Assembly: GCA_024291935.2 (NCBI GenBank)
Contig: CM044315.1
Span: 51,682,385-51,746,384, forward strand
Length of the DNA: 64,000 nt
Source: Okapia johnstoni
Lineage: Eukaryota; Chordata; Mammalia; Artiodactyla; Giraffidae
Direction: 5' to 3'
Shown: positions 22,511 to 34,754 of the stretch, piece by piece
How positions within the stretch are numbered: the first letter of the stretch is position 1
Layout of the letters: each line of letters starts with the position of its first letter
Position numbers and translations under genes: made by a program
The notes under the pieces: generated by a model
The model's database searches: none
The model's input: only the letters and a program-made list of their open reading frames with translations
What the model was told of the DNA's origin: nothing

Positions 22511-22734
22511 AGACTGGCTGGGTGAACGTAAACATGTGCATGGATGTACTTCTACTTACCACATCACTCTGCTTGACTCCCCAAATTGTATGTAATTATT
22601 TTATATTGTTGAGTTAATCATGTTCCTATTATGGCTTGCAATTGTGATTATCTCTTTTTTGTCTGGCTATTGATTGTGATAAATTAATAAACATCTTTTA
22701 TATTGTGATTTAAAAAAAAGGAATCAGTCTTATA

Positions 22735-24098
22735 TTTCTTCTATGTATTTTTGCCACCTCACCTTAATCTCTTCTGCTTCTCTTCTGCAATGAGTTCATG
22801 ATCTGAACCATTTCTGTCCTTCATTGTGCCCTTCCTTGCATGAAATGTTCCCTTGATATGTTCAGTTTTCTTCAAGAGATCTCTAAATTTTCCCATTCTA
22901 TTGTTTTTCTTTATTTCTTTGCATTGTTCATTTAAGAAGATTTTCTTTTCTCTTCTTGCTCTTCTCTATAACTCTGCATTCAAGTGGGTATGTCTTTACC
23001 TTTTTCCCTTGCATTTTGCTTTTTTTCTTTTCTCAGCTATATGTAAAGACTTGCATTTCTTTTTCTTATGGATGGTTTTGGTCACTGGCTCTTGTACAAT
23101 GTTAAGAACCTCCATTCATAGTTCTTCAGGCAATCTGTCTACCAGATCTAATCCCTTGAATCTATTCATCACCTCCACTGTGTAATCATAAGGGATTTGA
23201 TTTTGGTCATACCTGAGTGGCCTAGTGGTTTTCCCTACTTTCTTCAGCTTAAGCCCAGATTTTGCAATGAGTTCATGATCTGAGCCACAGTCAGCTCCGT
23301 GTCTTGTTTTTGCTGACTATGTAGAGCTTCTCCATCTTTGGATGCCAAGAACATAATCAACCTGATTTTGGAAGTGATCATCTGGTGATGTCCATGTGTA
23401 GAGGTCATCTCTTGCGTTGTTGGAAAAAGATGTTTTCTATGACCAGAATGTTCTGTAGAAAAAACTCTGTTAGCCTTTGCCCCACTTCGTTCTGTACTCC
23501 AAGGCCAACTTGCCTGTTATTCTGGGTATCTCTTGACTTCCTACTTTTGTATTCCAGTCCCCTATAAGGAAAAGGAGAATCTTTTTTTGGTGTTAGTTCC
23601 AGAAGGTGTTTTAGGTCTTCATAGAACCAGTCAGTTTTAGTGTCTTTGGCATTAGTGGTTGGGGCATAGACTTGGATTACTCTGATGTTGAATGGTTTTC
23701 TTTGAAAATGAAATGAGATCATTCTGTTGTTTTTGAGGTTGCACCCAAGTACTATATTTTGAACTCTTGTTGACTATGAGGGCTACTCCATTTCTTCTAA
23801 GGGATTCTTGCCCACGGTAGCAGATATAATGGTCATCTGAATTAAATTCACTTATTCCTGTCCATTTTCATTCACTGATTCCTAAGATGTTGATGTTCAC
23901 TCTTGCCTTCTCCTGTTTGACTGTGTCCAATTTGCCTTGCTTCATGGACCTAACATTCCAGACCCCTATGCAATATTGTTCCTTATATCATGGGACTTTT
24001 TTTTTTTTCTCACCACAAGACACATCCACAACTAAGCATCGTTTTTGCTTTGGCCCAGTTGCTTCATTCTTTGTGAGCTTTTAGTAATTGCCCTCCAC
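22735..24098 (-). mobile_element. BovB LINE copy D, 5' half (endonuclease and linker)
   Basis: Antisense BovB starting in the linker ('gccacctcaccttaatctcttctgc'), through the endonuclease (WNVRSMKQGKL-like frame read from about 23960 leftward), into the 5' leader. Many frameshifts and stops. The 3' half is missing: its left edge abuts the poly-A end of the L1 chimera. It is split at 24099 by a Bov-tA and continues at 24323. Confidence 0.88.
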
Positions 24099-24106
24099 TC
24101 TTCCCC

Positions 24107-24314
24107 AGTGGCTTCACTAGTGCCTCAGACAGTAAAGAATCTCCCTGCAATGCAGATTCAATCCCTGGGTTGGGAAAATACCCTGAAGAAGGGAATGGTT
24201 ACCCACTCCAGTACTTTTGTCTAGAGAATTCCACAGACAGAGGAGCCTGGCAGGCTACATACAGTCCATGGGGTCACAAAGAGTCAGACATGACTGAGTG
24301 ACTAACACTTTCTT
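24107..24314 (+). repeat. Bov-tA SINE nested in BovB D
   Basis: Sense Bov-tA from 'ggcttcactagtgcctcagacag' to 'tgagtgactaacac'. TCTTCCCC at 24099-24106 and 24315-24322 is an 8-bp target duplication, and BovB 5' leader sequence lies on both sides. Confidence 0.93.
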
Positions 24315-24322
24315 TCTTCCCC

Positions 24323-24567
24323 GGTATTGTATTGGACACCTTCCAACCTGGGGGCTCATCTTCTGGTATCATATCTTTTTGTGTTTTCATTCTATTGATG
24401 GGGTTCTCCAGGCAAGACTACTTGAATGTATTGTCATTTCCTTCTCCAGTGAACCATGTTTTGTCAAAACTCTTCACTATGTCCTGTCTGTCTTGTGTGG
24501 CCCTGAATGGCATGGCTCATAGCTTCATTGAGTTATGCAAGACCCTTCACCCAAGTCTGTGATCCAT
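24323..24567 (-). mobile_element. BovB LINE copy D, 5' leader remainder
   Basis: Continues copy D: 'gacaccttccaacctgggggctcatctt', then 'tggttctccaggcaagactac', then 'gtggccctgaatggcatggctcatag' correspond in antisense to positions about 470-720 of copy A. 5' truncation at about 24567. Confidence 0.85.
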
Positions 24568-25910
24568 AATGGGAAATTCTTTCAATTATATGTATTCTAT
24601 TCCTTCTACTGAAACACATAGTACTTAAAATATCGTATTTCAATTATAAAAGCATTATCATGATTTAAAAATAGAAAATACAGTGAAACAAAATTAATAG
24701 CATTTAAAGTATGCAACCTGTAGGTAATCACTGTTAAAATTTTGATGTTTTTCATTTCAGATTGAGATGCATATATGTGTTCTTTTCATCAATGTCTCTT
24801 CGATGCTTCCCACCCAACCCCTCCACCCCACTTTCTGGGTCATACATGATAGTTAGCTGAGCTCCTCTTGTCTTTGACCACATACATATCCCTGTGGTAA
24901 CTAGGTCTAATATGAGCTACTATCAGCACTACCCAACACATCCAAGCATATCCTCCTTCTGACCTATGTTTATTGTAATTCATGTATCATAAGTGGTGAA
25001 TATACAGAGTCATTCACCAGAATCTAACATAAATAGTGGCACTTGCACAGACTAGGAAAGAGTTATCCCATTTTTATGCTGCTATAGATCCTGAGTTTGA
25101 ACCAGGAGGCACAAGTGGTAGCAGTGTAATCTATCTTCCTACTTTATTTGAAGAAAGTGGAGTTTTTTCAGCTCCACTGGCAAAGTGGAGGCAAAGTACT
25201 GATAGACTAGAGAACTTTTTTCTCAGTTTGGTGGATATTTAACCTTGAAAAAACTGTATTGCAGCATCCTTATTATATTTGCAGAAACTTCTCCCACTTT
25301 GTAGGCTTTTAAAGGAAAAAACAGATCTGTCTACCACAGTGGAGGGGGTTCTATATTTTAACCATGGCCTCATAAATACATACAGAAATAAAGATTACAA
25401 CTTCTACTCATACTGTTTTCATAGTTGTGTCATGAACATACTTGTATAGTTTAATTAATTTCTTTTTTCTTCCTCTCCATTTTTCCAAGTCATTATATGT
25501 ATAATATTAATGTAATCAAAATAGAACTAAAGAGGAAAGGACATTGCATAGAGATCCTGAGCTCAACGTAGGATATAGTAACTAATGAGATTTGAATTAT
25601 TTCCCTTATGGAAGTAGATGCATTTTCTTTTTGTTGAATAAAAAACATTTATGCTAGAATTGAGTCACTTTGGGGGAATGAGAAGTATTAGTATCAGAAG
25701 AAAGGTGTAGCCGCTAATTTGTCAAGGTTTTTTATTTTTGTCTGTATACCGTCTGAATGCCATTTTTGGGGAGCATATCCTTTAGTTAGATCATATTTTG
25801 AGGTATGAACCCATGTCCCAACACAAAATTTAAAAGGATCAAATAATGTTCACCCCAGCTTCTGCCAGTCATTTGATGTCCATTCTATCACTTTTAATCC
25901 TAAGAAGTCA
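24568..25910. other. Unique AT-rich DNA, no gene
   Basis: A 68-codon frame at 25036-25242 has no recognisable similarity and no coding context. Nothing else stands out before the L1 3' end at 25911. Confidence 0.4.
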
Positions 25911-26215
25911 AGAACAGACCTATGGACATGAGGGAGGGTTGGAGGGAGAGAATGAGATGTATGGAGAGAGTAACATGAAAACTTAACAATACCATGTGTA
26001 AAATTGAGGCCAATGGAATTTTGCTGTATGACTCAGGAAACTGAAACAGGAGCTCTGTATCAACCTAGAGGGGTGGGATAGAGAGTGAGATGGGAGGGAG
26101 TTTCAGGAGGGAAGGGACATGGGTGTACTTATGGCTGATTCTTGTTAATGTTTGACAGAAAACAACAAAATTCTGTAAAGCAATTTTCCTTCAATTAAAA
26201 ATAGAGTGGCAAAAA
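25911..26215 (+). mobile_element. L1 3' end (ruminant type), 5'-truncated
   Basis: 'aacatgaaaacttaacaataccatgtg', 'gaaacaggagctctgtatcaacctagaggggtggg' and 'aacaaaattctgtaaagcaatt' follow the ruminant L1 3' UTR. It is bounded by AAGAAGTCA (25902-25910 and 26216-26224), a 9-bp target duplication. Only about 305 bp were copied. Confidence 0.9.
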
Positions 26216-26224
26216 AAGAAGTCA

Positions 26225-28214
26225 TTCACAGTGACGTTAAGAGTTCAATAGTGGCAGCACCAAATTTCCAGCATTAGAAATCCAAAAGTTGATCATTTCT
26301 ATGGTATTGTCCAGTCTGGATTCCTGCTACCTAGCGTCCCTTGGTTTTAGCCTATTTTGTGAGCTTTGTCCCCAGGTATCTCCTGTTGATTTGAGTTACC
26401 TAATATCCTTCCAGTGAGTACCTTTATTGTTTCACTAGCAATGTTCTCAGTTGCATGCAAGAATAAGAAGAATCTAATACACTTAGTTTGTCTCAAGTGT
26501 AAAGATTTCTTTTCTGAAACTGGCACAGTAGGGTTTTTGCCTTAATCATTTGTCAAAGATTATAATAACATATAATTATTATATAATTATATATAATATA
26601 TAATTATTATAAAATCATGAATATTTTAAATGTAGTGAATACAGTGCACCCAAAACAGTGCCAGAGCTGAAAGAAATGCTATAATAATGTTATTAATCAT
26701 TGTATTAATTTATATTAATAAATTACTATTTTAAATCATTTTCAGTGCTGTAACTTTTAAGCTTTTAGGGAAATTGGAAGGGAATGCATCAGAGGCTGAT
26801 AATGAGAAGGAATATATTAAAAATAAGTCATGGTACTTTGAGGCTACAATCCTGAGACACTCAGCTTTCCTTGTACTATGGTCATTTGTCTTTTCGTTTA
26901 ACGTCTCTGGTTAGGGTATAAAATCCTTGGGGTCAGTAATATGTGTCATCAGTTTTTGTTCCCAGCTGTCTCTAGCAAAGTCCTGTACACTATAGGTGGT
27001 CCTCAGTGATCATTCATTAATGTTTTTCTCAACTGTGATTTAGTCAGTGTTCACTTCAATAACTAAGTGGAAAGACTTTTCTTAAAGCCTACATCCAAAA
27101 AAAGAGCAGAAAAACTGCTTTTATATATTTATTTTTATCATAAATGTGTATACTGAAATACATATATAAATTCTGTAAAATCAGATTTCCATTACCTCCT
27201 ATGACATACTAGTGAAAAAACCTTGTAAAATATCACTAATGATCTTCTATGAATAAATCAAATCAACATTTTTTAGTTCTTATTTTTCTGGAGTTTGTGG
27301 AAGCATCGGATAATGTTGATCTCTTTCTTCCTCTTTGCTGCATCTTTTTCCACCTCAACTTCCATGACACCATGTGCTGTTCTTCATATTCTTTCTTACT
27401 CTTCTGACCTTTTTTTTTTACTCCTCTTGCTTTTTCCTTAAATGTTAGTGTTACTTATGCTTCCATCTACATTTTTTTCCCTCAGTCTATATTAGTTTCC
27501 TGATTGACGGTATACAGGGCCATGCTTTATAGTATAACTTTTTTTCTTACAGGTCCTAGAAACATCTCTGCTCAGTTCCAAATGTATTTCTAACTATCCA
27601 CTGTGTATGTTTACTTGGATATCCTTCACTGAACTCAAACTCAACATGCTATGAACTAAAATCACTTCCTTTCCTTTTATAACCTATCCTGTGGGTAATC
27701 CCAAACATCCCTCTGTACTTCCTACCTTACATAGTCAAATCTCATCCATGCATTTGCATCTGCTCTCAAAATTCTCCATCTCTGATTCTCCAGTGGCACC
27801 ATCTAATTCTTACTATTTCTTTCCTCAAATCTACCTTGGATATTTTTCTAAAATGCAAATCCGCTCTTTGGTTGTGTCTTCCACTTATAGGAGACATGGA
27901 GGATAAAATCAAAAACCTTTTCATTTAGCAGAAAAAAAAAATCCTTAGTGATCTTGATAACCCCTATCTTTCCAGCTCTCTCCTGCCATCAGAACTCTCA
28001 ATCCCAATGTTCCAGCTATTGGACTAGTCACAATTTTCAAATTCCTTTGTCTGAAGTTGCCTCATATTCTTGTCTGCTTGGGGAATTTCTGATTGATCTT
28101 TTAGAATTGAGAGGTATTCTCTACAAGAGCTTTCCCACAGGGCTTCTGTGTATGCCTCATTATAACATTTATCACATGGCATTACAGCAAAGTTGATTAC
28201 ATAATGTTCCACTC
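26225..28214. other. Non-coding stretch with AT repeat and L2-like tracts
   Basis: No gene. Pyrimidine-rich L2/CR1-like text occurs about 27560-28200 ('tcactgaactcaaactcaacatg', 'acatttatcacatggcattac'). A MIR/L2 3'-end-like patch is near 26950-27030. Confidence 0.4.
26565..26617. repeat. AT-rich simple repeat (TATAATTAT)n
   Basis: Runs of ATATAATTATTATATAAT. It can form cruciform-like pairing; no function is implied. Confidence 0.9.
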
Positions 28215-28225
28215 ATTTGACTAGT

Positions 28226-28733
28226 TCAGTACAGTTGCTCAGTTGTGTCCAACTCTTTGTGACCCCATGGACTGCAGCATGCCAGGCTTCCCTGTCCATC
28301 ACCACTCCAGGAGCTTGCTCAAACTCATGTCCATTGAGTTGGTGATGCCATCCAACCATCTCATCCTCTGTCATCCGCTTCTCCTGCCTTCAATCTTTCC
28401 CAGCATCAGAGTCTTTTCCAGTGAGTCAGTTCTTTGCATCAGGTGGCTAAAGTATTGGAATTTCAGCTTCAGCGTCAGTCCTTCCAATGAATATTCAGGA
28501 ATGATTTCTTTTAGAATTAACTGGTTTGATCTCCTTGCAGTCCAAGGAACTCTCAAGAGTTTTCTCCATTACCACAGTTCAAAAGTGTCAATTCTTTGGC
28601 GCTCAGCTTTCTTTATAGTCCAACTTTCATATCTATACATGACTTCTGGAAAAACCATACCTTTGACTAAAAGGACTTTTGTTGATAAAGTAATGTCTCT
28701 GCTTTTTAATATGCTTTCTAGGTTGGTCATAGT
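28226..28733 (-). mobile_element. BovB LINE copy E (3' part)
   Basis: Antisense BovB 3' region, 508 bp, from the terminus to the 'ggttggtcatagt' segment. ATTTGACTAGT at 28215-28225 and 28734-28744 is a perfect 11-bp target duplication. Confidence 0.95.
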
Positions 28734-28744
28734 ATTTGACTAGT

Positions 28745-29935
28745 ATTATATTTATTTTGGTATCCCTAGTGCTAAAAATGAAAATAGAATTTTTAAAAAA
28801 ATTTTCTGTGTATACTACTTAGTATTTGGAATAGTTTCAAGACCAAATGGTTGCCCTTTAATATATTTTTTTTCATTAAAATATTTTTCATCAATGTAGG
28901 GAAAACAGATTGATGAATATATAGACTAATAAAATTGAGATAAAGTCATTAAGTGCCACTAAAATTTCAAGAAGTAAACTTGGTTCTATCTTATTCTTTG
29001 AATTAACTATCTCAGTTGTTCTGCTGATGAATCAAACTTTAGGTTAAAAGCCCCATTTTTAGTAATTTCAGAAACCTCCTACTCTCCCTTCTTTGCTACA
29101 TTTAGAGGGGAAAAAACAAACTTGAAAGCTGATTTTTTTTTTTTTTTTTTAGAATTTTGCTTCTTCTAAAAATGTGGCTCTTTAGATAAAGAAGAAGAGT
29201 GATTATGAGAGTTTAAATAAAGAATGAAGTACTTTATCATAGCTTTGGAAAGAGTTCCTAACATACTACCTGCATGCATAATTTTAACTATACTTTTCCT
29301 GGCATCCCCTCTCCTTTCCTGTTTCAATCTCCTTACTAGAATACAGATTTCAGTTAAGCTCCCTGCAAAAATGACAGCCATGATCATGTCACTACCCTCA
29401 TGATACACAAAGTAAAGTACTTTGGAAAAGAGGAAAGCCTGCTGCTGCTTATCCTACAGACATTGATTTTCTTCTGTTTGAAGGGCCAGGGAGTGCTAAC
29501 TCCAAGAAATCATCAGCACAGGGCTTTAATTGTTGAGGTAATTTGCTTCAGGGAACAATATGTGGCCTTGGCAATGAGCTGGGCCTCGTGAAAATGGCTG
29601 ACTTCTGTGTCAGAAATCTGTAGACACTAGCCTTGCTTACCTGACACTGGCCTGTGGTAAAGGTCTCGATTGCAAAGTCATCTTAATACATGGGGGGAAA
29701 ACTCAAAAGATCCTAAAATATATGCTCCTAAGTCTGTGGGTACATGTGTGTGTGTTTCCATTTGTATATAAATATTCAGGTGCCAGTCTATATGTGTAAG
29801 TGAGCACTACTGAAAATAACTGAAGCTAGGAAAAGCAGTAGCTTAAACACTCACCAAAGGAAACATTTCTTGGATTTAATTGCTTAAAGGGGAAATATAT
29901 ACATGATAATTTCCCAGATCATGAGGAGAAAAGGC
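28745..29935. other. AT-rich DNA, no gene; T18 run near 29132
   Basis: No coding frame can be supported. The long T run (29132-29150) may be the antisense poly-A end of an old retrocopy, but no body can be identified beside it. Confidence 0.4.
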
Positions 29936-30100
29936 CTTTTTATCTAGTTTACTTTAGGAGAGTGAGACAAATCCCTGATGTAAATGGAAACATAATGCCT
30001 AGTGCCAGGTAAGAGGTATCTTTTTATATAAGTTTACTTTTGGAGAGTGAGATAAACACCTGGTGAAAAAAGATAGCACCTAATTCTAGGTAAGAAGTGT
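29936..30100. repeat. Diverged tandem duplication, two ~82-bp copies
   Basis: 29936-30019 and 30020-30100 share in order 'ctttttat', 'agtttactttt/aggagagtgaga', 'aaa..cctg', 'cct.. cta...ccaggtaagaggt/ctaggtaagaagt'. Identity is about three-quarters, so the duplication is old. Confidence 0.7.
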
Positions 30101-30167
30101 AATGTGAAAGACTGGGTAGGGCTGGATCCAAGGTTTTGTCTGTCTGGAAATTTGTTCAAATTGGAAG

Positions 30168-30380
30168 AATCTTTTTGACTCAGACAGTAAAGAATCTGCC
30201 TGCAAGGCAGGAGACCTGGATTCAACCCCTGGGTTGAGAAGATTCCCTGGAGAAGGGCATGGCAACCCACTCCAGTATTCTTGCCTGGAGCATTCTGTGG
30301 ACAGAGGAGCCTTGGCGGGCTACAATCCATGAGTTGCAAAGAATCAGGTACAACTGAGCAACTATCACTTTTTTTTTTTT
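30168..30380 (+). repeat. Bov-tA SINE with T-rich tail
   Basis: 'ctcagacagtaaagaatctgcctgc', 'ggttgagaagattccctgg', ending '...gagcaactatcac' followed by T11. The 3' tail is T, not A. Confidence 0.88.
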
Positions 30381-31358
30381 AGAAAAATTATCCAAAATTA
30401 TAAATATGAAATTAGACAAAAGAACTTGTAAGGGGCCTATGAAATGACAGGTACAAAAACTTAAGTCCTATTGTCTTCCTGTACGGTCTGAAACCTAGAA
30501 ATCTCTTGATGAGGTAGGAAAAAATTCTTCAGAAAATGAGACTTGTCAGAGCTACAGAATCTTCTTTTATCTTCTCACAAACTGAGATGAACCAGGTGAG
30601 AAATGAATGTTGTGTTTCTACAGTATGCAGTAGAAATTGATGTGCATGGTTTCTAGAAGTCAAAAAAATGTTTCAAATGTAATCTCTGTGTTTCATATCA
30701 ACGCTTCCTCTGTCATACCAAGATAATCTCTTCATGCTTGCTGGCCTGAAACAGTCAGGCTAGGGTAACAGACCCTCCAGTCTCAGTGGCTTAGTTCTAC
30801 TTAGTTCATTTCTCACTGATACTACGTGTCCAATGGGCCTAAGGAAAGTGTCACCATTTTATAGCTTTAGCATCTGTTACACGTGGCTGCCAAGGCTGCT
30901 ATGGCAAGGAAAGGGAGCATAGTGAAAAGAAGGTAGTCCAACAGCCCTTAAATGTCTTGGCTCCAAAATGATATATATCACATCTGTTTATAGCTCTTTG
31001 TCCAGAAATTTCCACACGGACTTGCCTAACACAACAGCATTGGGAAATGCTGGGGAGCAGATAAAATGTATTGGGTACATGCACAGCCATATTCACCTAT
31101 ACTATTGAGACTATTTGGGCATTCTTTTAGGTCAATATTCCCAAGGAGACTTCATTTCTAATATTTACACTTATATGGAAACTTGAAATCTATGCCATAT
31201 ATAATCAATAATTAGCATAGTGATTGGTATATACAGAGTCCTTAAAAATGTTTGGCAAAGAAATGAGTGAATGAAGAAATAAATGAATACCGATTATTCA
31301 CAGTGACTCTAATTCCTGAAAGAAGCAAAAAGCAAGCATATTTCTCTATAACGTACAT
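30381..31358. repeat. Mostly ancient repeat (30720-31110), family uncertain
   Basis: 'tagttcatttctcactgatactacgtgtcc', 'ctcacatctgtttatagctctttgtccagaa' and 'cttgcctaacacaacagcattgggaaatg' follow a dispersed mammalian repeat I recall but cannot name. No gene in the rest. Confidence 0.4.
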
Positions 31359-31370
31359 CAAGGAAGTCCT

Positions 31371-31457
31371 TTTTTTTAAAATTTAAATTAGTTTATTTTC
31401 TATTTTTTAACTTTACAATATTGTATTTGTTTTGCCATACATTGACATGAATCCACC
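31371..31457 (-). mobile_element. 87-bp L1 3' end, antisense
   Basis: 'tttttaactttacaatattgtatttgttttgcc' is the ruminant L1 3' UTR in antisense. CAAGGAAGTCCT (31359-31370) and CAAGTAAGTCCT (31458-31469) form a 12-bp target duplication with one mismatch. It is one of the shortest insertions in the window. Confidence 0.85.
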
Positions 31458-31484
31458 CAAGTAAGTCCTAATACTCTAACTTTG

Positions 31485-31568
31485 TTCTGCTTCTCCTCTT
31501 CCTCTTCCTCTTTCCCATTCTTCTCCTTTCTCTTCCTCCTCTTCTTTCTTTTCTTCTTCTTCTTTTTA
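31485..31568. repeat. Polypyrimidine (TTC/TCC)n tract
   Basis: About 80 bases almost purely C and T on the + strand. Confidence 0.93.
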
Positions 31569-31569
31569 T

Positions 31570-33519
31570 TAATTTCTCTTTTCAAGTGTGACCTGATTGT
31601 GGCTTTTACTAAATAAAATTATTTGCAGTTCAAAAACCTTATATTCAGTCAAATGAGCCAGGTTTAGAAAATAATTTGAACTCAGAATTCTTACTAGGTT
31701 TGAGATATTTTCAACCCAAAAAAAAAAAAATGACCTTGAGAAATTAAATGTCAGGAAAACCAAATTAGGCCCAGGGAGAATTTGACTGTCAACTATAGAT
31801 CTACTTGTCACTTGCCTCAGAAGGAGCTGAGAAGGAAAACTGAGAAGATATGTGTTTCCTTTAAAGAGGGAAATTATCTAAATTTAAAGAATAAGTTTTC
31901 ATGATCATTGGTTTGGGTGAATCTTTGGTTGAATCTTTCACTTCTTATGATTGTTATTTAAACATACTTTGTCATTCTGTAGTTTTTCATTTGTAATAGC
32001 ACTAATATATTTTCTTTTCATGCAATTTTACAACTTACTAATATTTAAAATGAATTTATTTCTACTAGAATGTGTTTTATATGGTGAGTTGAATAATATA
32101 TTTTATTGCATTATAGCACTATTTGAAGGATATTGTTTTATCTTGTACTTCCCACTGGCTAATGTCTGGTACAGCCCTAAAATATCATGTGTGAGATTTT
32201 TTTTTCCCCTCCATCTTCACTACTGCTTTCTGGAGAACTTTAAGATCCAGTAGAGTTCACCTGATTCTGCCTTTCCTTTCTCCTATAAATTACAGGCACT
32301 ATCCCTTCTGTAAACTACCAAGTTTTCTTTGAAGAGACTGGCTTGCACCCTTATTTCATGGTGTCTGAGTCCATCACCAACAAACAGCCTTGGGAAACTA
32401 TTTTCACTAATGGACTCCATAGTCCCCAGTGTAGTTAATTTTACCCTTATGGTCAGAAAGAGTTAATGTTCTTTGCTATCAGGGTGTAACATAGACACTG
32501 AAGAGAAGATGATACTCTGTGTTTTTCCAAAACGGATATCCTTACAAGACATTAACAATTTATCCTCAGAAGTTTTCCTTTAGTTTTTTTTTAGTTTGTT
32601 TGTTTTACCTCCATAAACTTTAAAGTTAGATAATATACAACCATCACTTTTCAGATAGGGCATTTCAGCCGACTTGATTTCCTTAAATATTTTTGCCTTT
32701 TAAACAACTTGATGAGTTGCTTCATTAGTCTCTTGGTCTCTGTGCCTCTCCTCCATCTGGCATCATGAGCAGATGGAGACAGAATTGCTCAGATATAAAG
32801 GGACAGACTCCAACTGCAAATGCATTACAAAGATAGCAAACAAAGATACTTTGTGATTACTGGATGGTAAAAAATTGGATAAACTCCATCTATTATTTGA
32901 TGTAAATTATTAAATATAGATTTTAATAATTTGCAATTATGGTGTATAGATGATAGTTGTTTCCATAAATTGTTAACAGTGATTTGCACATTTATTCAAC
33001 AAGTATTTGTTGAATACCTGCTATGTGCCATAAAAGCTTGGGAGAAAATAGAGAACAAAATAAGACAATTTTTGTTGTCAAAAATATATAAATAATTGTT
33101 TTTAGGATACTACATATTTAGGGTTACACACAAGAAATACATAAGGTTTTCATAAATATGCTATGCCACTGTTCTTCTAACCCTCACACCTAAAATATTT
33201 TTGAAACCTTTACAAACTTTATCCAACTTTAGTCAGTATGTATTAGAGTCAACACATAGCAGTTAATCAGCGAATTCAGTTGTCAAGAAACAAATCTTTC
33301 CTGAGCACCCACTATTAGCCATATATTGTGTGTGACCTGTGATAAATGCAAAGAATTATAAGGCAATGCTCACTCTTTGCTCAAAGAATTAAAAAAAAAA
33401 AAACTTGGTCAGAAGAAAAATGCACATGAAATGGTAAATTACAATAAAAATGAACATGTGATATATCCCAATCGATTGATACAGAAATGTACACTGGGCA
33501 TTCCCATTTGAAAGTATGG
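31570..33519. other. Unique AT-rich DNA, no gene
   Basis: An L2-like phrase 'ttattcaacaagtatttgttgaatacctgctatgtgcc' is at about 32994-33032. A second weak one lies near 33290-33330. Otherwise nothing recognisable. Confidence 0.45.
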
Positions 33520-34050
33520 TAGGCACCTCAAACCCATAACCAAATGTACCCTTATCTCTTCCTCCATGCCACCAGTACTGCTCTTCCCAGGGTCCCACCA
33601 TCCAAGGCAGACACCAAGACATCATTCTGGATCCAGCTCTTCCACTGATGCCTCTTTTCCCTGCATCTAGAAATATATAGACCATTTCTGTTTAAAATCT
33701 TTAAAATCTATTTCTTAAGGCAAAGTACATTTTTGCCATCACTAGTTCAGACCCTCATCATCTTTGTCTTGGATATACTGCAAAGAAGTCGCTTAACTCC
33801 TCTCCTTCTAGTTTTTCTGTCTCCAAACCTCAGACATATTGATCTTTCCAAAGTAAAAATCTAGACCCTCTTAGCTAAAAATAAACCGTTAATACCTCCC
33901 CATTGCCTTGAGATTAGTATCTAAGCAATGTAGCATAGCACAGAAAGCCCTTTAAGATCTTGTTCCTCCTTCTGTCTCTAGCTCTCCACCAGTATGTATT
34001 AATTACACTATTTTCCAGTCACACACATACACTCTGAAGACGGTGTTCCT
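33520..34050 (+). repeat. Ancient repeat, probably L2/CR1 class
   Basis: 'catcactagttcagaccctcatcatctttgtc', 'tccccattgccttgagattagtatc' and 'gccctttaagatcttg' are in the order of a common mammalian dispersed repeat. Frame lost. Confidence 0.5.
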
Positions 34051-34107
34051 TTTATTCCTGGTGTGTTCAAACCCACACCATCTACTTGTTTTGAGAAAAA
34101 ATCCAAC

Positions 34108-34389
34108 TGCAATGCAGGAGACCCTGGTTCAATTCCTGGGTGGGGAAGATCTGCTGGAGAAGGAATAGGCTACCTGCTTCAGTATTCTTGGGCTTCCCTT
34201 GTGGCTCAGCTGGTAAAGAATCTGCGTGCAATGCAGCAGACCTCGGTTTGATCCCTGGGTTGGGAAGATCCCCTGGAGAAGGGAAAGGCTACCCACTGCG
34301 GTATTCTGGCCTGGAGAATTCCATGGACTGTATAGTCCATGGGGTCACAAAGAGTCAGACACAGCTGAGGAACTTTCACTTTCACTTTC
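34108..34389 (+). repeat. Bov-tA SINE tandem pair
   Basis: A truncated Bov-tA (34108-34187) runs straight into a complete one starting 'gggcttcccttgtggctcagctgg' at 34189. The pair ends in three TTTCAC units. The left copy lacks its second half. Confidence 0.9.
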
Positions 34390-34754
34390 ACCCATATTCA
34401 TAATTGAGAGATTGCATATGTATACATTCCTTGGAAAGTTATCTTTCTCACTTTACTCTTCCTATTCCCATTCTGGGTCTGGAGTCTTTTCCACATGTGC
34501 ATATGACTCTATAGATGGTTGTGATTATTTTTCATCATATATTGATGTATTTGTCCATTGACTTTCCTCTCTTAGGCTATAATGTTCTTGAGTTTGAGAC
34601 TTGTCCTCTCATCATTTTCTCATCAGCAACCCAAACAATGCCTGAAATCTAATGAGCACTTGGTAAACATTTGTTGAGTTGAGTCAGTACATACCCTGGA
34701 CATTCAGAAGAGTGAGTGGTTACCTTAGATATAATGACTTACTACTGGAAATAA

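Larger units (their letters stand above)
20899..22719 (+). mobile_element. Internally deleted L1 chimera with own poly-A end
   Basis: Order: an L1 5' UTR piece (starts near 'caggtcaagatggtggagaag', to about 21300), a shortened ORF1 (21302-21760), the ORF1-ORF2 spacer and first bases of ORF2 (to 'gacagactggct', 21862), then directly a 200-bp tail unlike ORF2. The tail ends with AATAAA (22686-22691) and A8 (22712-22719). A BovB (21863-22510) is nested at the ORF2/tail junction and is younger. Without it the element is about 1.16 kb. Nearly all of ORF2 is missing, so it would have depended on L1 proteins made elsewhere, like HAL1 or SVA-type elements. No target duplication is seen around the whole unit. 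Confidence 0.7.

Noticed and set aside
18867..24567. Copies B and D as two halves of one BovB
   Set aside because: B has its own 8-bp duplication and L1 on both sides, so it is a separate insertion.
25036..25242. 68-codon frame
   Set aside because: No recognisable domain, splice context or homologous sense in neighbouring frames; length is expected by chance.
31485..31568. Polypyrimidine tract as a splice or promoter element
   Set aside because: It is a simple repeat next to an L1 end with no adjacent exon-like sequence.
33389..33685. 98-codon antisense frame
   Set aside because: Low-complexity ends and overlap with an L2-like repeat; no coding signature.
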